Source: Buddleja alternifolia (Eukaryota; Streptophyta; Magnoliopsida; Lamiales; Scrophulariaceae). Taken from it: 64,000 nucleotides of DNA. This document shows, in pieces, positions 59,102 to 64,000 of this stretch (position 1 is the stretch's first letter; every line of letters starts with the position of its first letter). The position numbers and the translations under genes were made by a program. The DNA is taken from contig CM033405.1 in assembly GCA_019426215.1 (NCBI GenBank), forward strand, positions 31,092,199 to 31,156,198, given 5' to 3'. The notes beneath the pieces are model-generated. The model saw only the letters and a list, made by a program, of their open reading frames with translations, had not been told where the DNA came from and ran no database searches.

Positions 59102-60458
59102 GGGAAAATTATTGTTAAGGAAAAAGGATGATTTCAAATTAATAAAGACACAGTCAATTCTAGTTATTTAAGGAGAAGGGGTTTCTCAACTTTACAAATC
59201 ACTAAAACGACAAATTCAATGTAAATTCATATATATTTGTGCTACCTCATTCCATATTTTTCCTAAACAACATCCTATTCTTCACTTACTAATCTTTCCT
59301 TCATTACTAGTTGAGGCTTATCTACTAATCTTTCTTTCATCACAGCCTCTTCTCCTTTTTAACAAAGTTATCCATTAGCTTGATTAAAAAATGTGAGATT
59401 TTTTTTTATATTGAAAACAAATTTTTAACATTTAAAAAAACACTTCGATATAACTGAAATTTACATTAAATAAAATTCTTATTTTTTCAAAGAGAAATGA
59501 CTTCAGATCAAGTTTCAGTCATATAACAAAAAATAAGAGATCAACAAAGTACTAGATAATATATCAAACACTGCAATTTAGTATATTTTATATCTCATAT
59601 ATTTTCCCATTTGATTACTCACAAAGTACTGAATTATGTGAATTGTCCACGTTGTACCTTTTGCTTTATACATTTATACTAATCAATTTATTTATATATA
59701 ATGTACAAATGTACATAGTTTTCTATATTATTTATCTTTAAAGATCATTTGTATGATCATAGTTGTCATTATATCTTTTTTGTTGGACAAAATTATTTTG
59801 ATTAGGGATGTTAATAAAAAATATCATTCAAATCAAGGTTTGAGAATTTTTTATTGAGACCGTTCAAGGGATACGGTTAAAGGCCTTAAATTGTAAGGAC
59901 AAAGATGATATAGTTGCCAAAAAAATGGACTCGGTTTGTTGCAAAACTACAAAGCCATTATTTATTTCGAAAAAAAAACTTAGATAATGAGGTTTCCAAT
60001 TATTTTAATGAATTTAGAAGCCACTGTACAAACTTTTCGAATTGCATTTCTTATTCAATGTGATGAGTCGATTTGCAATAAAAAGAATAATGAACCTCAA
60101 TTAGTGATGAATGATGGATTAGTGAGTGAAAAATAGGTACTTTTTTAGGTAAAATAAAAAGAATAATAAACCTCAATTAGTCATGAATGATGGATTAGTG
60201 AGTGAAAAATAGGTACTTTTTTAGGTAAAATAAAAAGAATAATAAACCTCAATTAGTCATGAATGATGGATTAGTGAGTGAAAAATAGGTACTTTTTTAG
60301 GCAAAAATATAAAGTGGGTTAACATAGATATGATTTTGTAGTTAATTTATCATTTTGAAAATTTGTGAAGTTTAAGAATCACTTCTCCCTAATTAGTTAA
60401 AATTTCTTGTGTCTTTATTAATTTGAAGTCTTCCTATTCCCTTAACAATAATTTTCCC
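59102..60458. mobile_element. Mutator-like element with long inverted ends
   Basis: 1,357 bp. Arms of about 180 bp start GGGAAAATTATTGTTAAGG at both ends and share ttcaaattaataaagacac. 9-bp flanks aaatttata (59093-59101) and aaatttgta (60459-60467), 8 of 9. Long arms and a 9-bp duplication indicate a MULE-type non-autonomous element. A 3 x 76-bp tandem array lies inside. Confidence 0.82.
60076..60303. repeat. Three tandem 76-bp units inside the Mutator-like element
   Basis: Each unit contains aataaacctcaattagt and gatggattagtgagtg. Units 2 and 3 are identical by eye and unit 1 differs at a few bases, suggesting recent expansion. Confidence 0.93.
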
Positions 60459-60657
60459 AAATTTGTAACCAGGTATTATATTATCTGCTGTGAGAGTTAA
60501 ATGTTCAGTTAACTTTTTACTATTTAATATGGTCTATGACTGAATGAAGCATTATACAGTTTTATTTAGATATTATCTTTGATTTAAACAGAAAAAAAAA
60601 TGTTATTATGAAATTAGTGAGTACCTTCGGATAAGTTTAAACATTATGAATCTTTAA

Positions 60658-61059
60658 GGGTCTGTTTGGCACGTTTTTGTTTTTATAGTTTTGCAGAACA
60701 GTTTTGTAGAACGATTCTGGAAAACAGTTTTTGAAGAATAAAAATTATTGAAAACCTGTTTGGCACCTATTATTATTTAATTAATATTTTGAATTAATTA
60801 AAATATTTGAAATGTTTGAAATATTTGGAGGATAAGTGCACAGTAATTGACACTCCGTATTTTGGACATTCTGTCAATTTTTGCCTTGGGTGACTGAGAA
60901 TTCTGCAAAACACCTAAAATCTGTTTTCCAAAATCGTCTTTTGGGTGACTCAAAATTCTGCAAAACAGGTATTTGGAAACACTCAACCAAACGTGTTTTC
61001 CCATTTTTTGTTCCCGAAAAACGCCAAGAGAAGCCAAAAACAGCCAACCAAACAGGCCC
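60658..61059. mobile_element. Tourist-like (PIF/Harbinger) MITE
   Basis: 402 bp. Inverted ends GGGTCTGTTTGGCACG and GGGCCTGTTTGGTTGG, with a perfect TAA duplication (60655-60657, 61060-61062). Central words (ttctgcaaaaca / tgttttgcagaa) are repeated in both orientations. Confidence 0.87.
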
Positions 61060-61148
61060 TAATTATTTGTCATTTTGGAAGATATGGGCCTTGTTACAAA
61101 TTATTGGTTGCATTGAACTTATCCGATCGATTGCATTATTGGTCATTT

Positions 61149-61352
61149 TTTTTAATGAATCTGTTATATGATAAATATTATGAATATCAAACTGTGACGA
61201 GTTAGAACCAATTAAGAATTATTACAATCAACTAAGATAACAACTACTATATAAATAGAAAAAAACTCACACGCTTTCGGTGGGAATCGAACCCAAGATC
61301 TCTAATATCTTGGGGCCTCAACTTTGCCAGTAGAACTAGATTTCATCAACGA
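61149..61352 (-). mobile_element. SINE, family 1, copy 2
   Basis: 204 bp on the minus strand. B box GGTTCGATTCC (61283-61293 inverted) is a consensus match, with an A-box-like TAGTTCTACTGG 5' of it and a poly-A tail (poly-T in plus sense at 61146-61153). Target duplication attattggtcattt / attattgtatcattt (61135-61148, 61353-61367). Confidence 0.88.
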
Positions 61353-61367
61353 ATTATTGTATCATTT

Positions 61368-61717
61368 GCGCTGTAAAATCACATTTTGATCAAATTGAAA
61401 AATTCAAGATTTTGTCATAATAAATACAAGAAAATAAAGAATGTATATCAGTACTAAGAAGATGACGTATTCACAATCAATTGTGTAACTGTTGAACGGT
61501 TACGGAACCAACACTACAAATCTATAAAAATGGTGGAGAGAGAATCAAATGTACTATTCTCAATTCATAAATTCACATTGCACCCAAAGTTTTGGATTAC
61601 ACTACCTCACCACTTGAACTGAATCAGTTATTTACTGAATAGAAAGATTATCGATCCTACCTCAATCAATCTCAGATCGTGGTACATAAAACCTAACGTC
61701 GGATTTGGTATGATAAA
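61368..61717. other. Spacer, no gene
   Basis: No recognised structure. Confidence 0.5.
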
Positions 61718-61726
61718 ATGATAATT

Positions 61727-62312
61727 TATGATGCACGGATACAGATACGAAATACGACAAATTTTATAAGTTTCAGTATGTGCATTAATATAAATAAAAG
61801 TGTGACACATGTTCATTGTTTATAAGTTCAAAAAATTTCAAAAGTAACCATAATAATTTATCATTTGTGGTAGTGTAAGAATGTCATTTCATTGATACCA
61901 ATATTTACCTTCTTATTCAAAATCTTTGGTAATAAAGTGTAAATGTTAAATTTCACGTGGAGTAAGAGAATAAAAAATATATTAAGAAGCGAAACCAAAA
62001 TGGTTTTTTGTTTTTTTAAATTTTCTTATTGTTTGTTTAACCTTTTAAAGTATGGTCAAAGTTATTCTTATTTTTCTATTTTAACCTATAAAGTATTATA
62101 TAATATTCAAAAATACTAAGTATGTCAAATACTTTAAATTTTGTATGGGATACGACTTCCAGAAGTATCGAACACGGTATTCTTTTTTATTTAATCTTTA
62201 AATACGTAAAAAGTGTAACCGATACGTATCCGATTAATATTCGCAGAGTATCATATCTAATACGAGTACGATACTACACGGGTCCAATTTTAAGAGTATC
62301 CTTGCATCATAG
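61727..62312. mobile_element. Mutator-type MITE, TATGATGCACGGATAC family
   Basis: 586 bp. Ends TATGATGCACGGATAC and CTATGATGCAAGGATAC (inverted); perfect 9-bp duplication atgataatt (61718-61726, 62313-62321). Interior words cggatacgtat and gatacgaaata are repeated. No coding capacity. Confidence 0.86.
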
Positions 62313-62469
62313 ATGATAATTTAGTTTATCCATCCTTATCCATGAAACAATACGAACCATAACCCTATTTTATTGGAAAATTTTAATTTTAATATTTGTT
62401 TTTTTAAAATAAGGAATCAATTACAGCACTTATCACATCAAAATATCAAATATATCTAAAAGAGAGCAT

Positions 62470-62642
62470 TGATTATGAACAACTCCTAAGATTTAAAAAG
62501 GAATTAAGATGTATTAGTTTATTATGAAAATCTCATATTTAACTCATAGAGCATGATGAACAACTCAAAAGATTAAGGGAATATATTTATTAGTTTATTA
62601 TGAAAATCTCATAATTAAATCAAAGAGCATGATGAACAACTT
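62470..62642. repeat. Tandem duplication, unit about 80 bp
   Basis: Two units plus a partial third, each with attagtttattatgaaaatct and gatgaacaact, about 85% alike. Confidence 0.78.
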
Positions 62643-64000
62643 CTTCTTTTTTTCCTTTCTTTTTGTTCTCGAGGATTCAACGTCATGAGCAGCGGCGTAT
62701 TCATGGTTGCTTTTTCATGCATGTTAATATTTAATTAGTTAGAAACAACAAGTATCCTCACGCTCACGATGGAGCCAGGGGCTGATGGTGGCAGCCCGTC
62801 CCTTAACTTCCAAAAAAAAAAAACGGAATTGATTTGTAAATTTTTATATTCCAGATTTCGCCCTCCATGTATAAAAATATCAAATTTACCCCTTTTACGT
62901 ATTATCTCCCCAAATTACTTGAAATTACAAATTTTGGCACAGTCTCACTCACTCTCTTATTTTAGAAAAGTTATCTTTAAGAGCGACTCCATTCTTGTTG
63001 TCAAGGTGATCGGTCCAAAAATCATTTGTCATACAATTGTGTATCTTTTAAATTACAAATATAGACGTGTGACAGATGTATATACGAGTAATTAGAATGT
63101 GGAGAGAAAACTTTAAATATTTACTGCTTGCACATAGAAATGTATGTAACAGTATTTGATTTGTAATAATTTTAAAATTGTAGGACTAATTAAAGTGCAA
63201 AGTCTTTATAGTTCGAGATCAAATGGGCTCAACCCCTACCTAATAAGACAAAAAAAAAATTGTAATTGATTTCTTGTTTTCTTCTCTTGTCCACAAATTA
63301 TCGTACTCACTTCTAACTAGAATTTACAGTCTTAATATACAAACATTAGTATGATATTCTAATATATGAAATTAGTCTCAAGTAGTTAGCCATCTGAAAC
63401 CAAAAAAAATAGTAGTTAGCCATCAACCCATTTGATTAAGGTTGTGCGATGATTCGAGACGCTTAGCAATGTATGAAATTTAGCTTCACAACGGGCTGCC
63501 CATACGTACAGACAAAATATATATGTAAAAAATTGACTTAAAGAAAGAATCTAAGTGTGCATGCTAATGTACATGTATGGGATGTTCCATGCATGTTGAC
63601 CAGGGTTCTTAGGGATTTAATGTTACCCCAGTGGATTGCAGGCTTTGTTAGTTAATATTCGTATTATACATGAATAGTTTACGTACGTATGTATAATTGA
63701 AATTTTGTTTCACGTATGCATTTAAATATAACGAATAATACTCGTACTTTTGAATTGAATCATTTAGTACATGTACTTTACGTATTTCGTATTATAATTG
63801 ACACATAATACTCTATACTTGGCAAAAAATAATTTTTTATTTAAAATTGAAAATTATATTAAAACTGTTATAATTATTAATTGAATATTATACGACCAAA
63901 AAACACAAACGTTAATGTATAGTTTATCAAAATAATAATTATTGTCAACTAGTTACTTACGTACACAAAATATTTTTTTCATAACATAGGAGCAAGTACG
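62643..64000. other. AT-rich end region, no gene
   Basis: A short stretch, gatggagccaggggctgatgg (62769-62789), recalls the left end of the hAT family at 55714, but no partner end was found. The rest, to the window edge, shows no frame, repeat end or RNA gene I can support. Confidence 0.5.

Noticed and set aside
60798..61205. Frames of 79-96 codons on both strands
   Set aside because: They lie within the Tourist-like MITE and SINE and overlap each other; no family.

Overview
The window looks like AT-rich nuclear DNA of a eudicot plant. The evidence is spliced genes with GT-AG introns, a plant-type plasma-membrane H+-ATPase, F-box genes of plant families and dense plant transposons (Ty3/gypsy, Ty1/copia, TRIM, CACTA, hAT, Mutator-like, PIF/Harbinger, pogo-like, Helitron, SINE). 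I see nothing bacterial, organellar or viral. All calls come from reading the sequence by eye; no database search was run.

Layout. 1-2294: 5' part of a decayed Ty3/gypsy element on the minus strand, running off the left edge. 2356-3193: a hAT-type MITE (family A). 3595-12128: an F-box (At2g35280-like) pseudogene split by nested insertions: hAT MITE B, MITE A and, inside MITE A, a 6.65-kb CACTA element carrying an apparently intact second F-box gene. 12432-31690: two truncated tandem copies of the 3' end of the H+-ATPase locus. The first is only flank and is hit by a TRIM. The second has its flank split by a 12.5-kb Helitron (itself holding a Copia element and a CACTA-inside-CACTA) and carries a 3'-half ATPase pseudogene. 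31690-45737: the intact 16-exon H+-ATPase gene (950 aa, minus strand), its 3' flank split by a second Helitron and its first intron carrying MITEs. 45738-64000: no host gene recognised, but many repeats with clear ends: a pogo-like MITE, two solo LTRs, a Harbinger element containing a TRIM and a solo LTR, hAT and Mutator-like elements, two SINEs, a third TRIM, and tandem repeats.

How it fits together. The one clearly functional host gene is the proton pump. Partial tandem duplication of its 3' end gave three related flanks, each later hit by a different transposon at a different place. The copies therefore serve as empty-site controls and fix the Helitron boundaries. The most unusual items are the gene-carrying CACTA element, two different hAT families sharing one 8-bp target, a Copia element whose primer-binding-like site lies 2.4 kb from its 5' LTR although the two LTRs remain similar, and the hairpin-rich CACTA inserted into a relative of itself.
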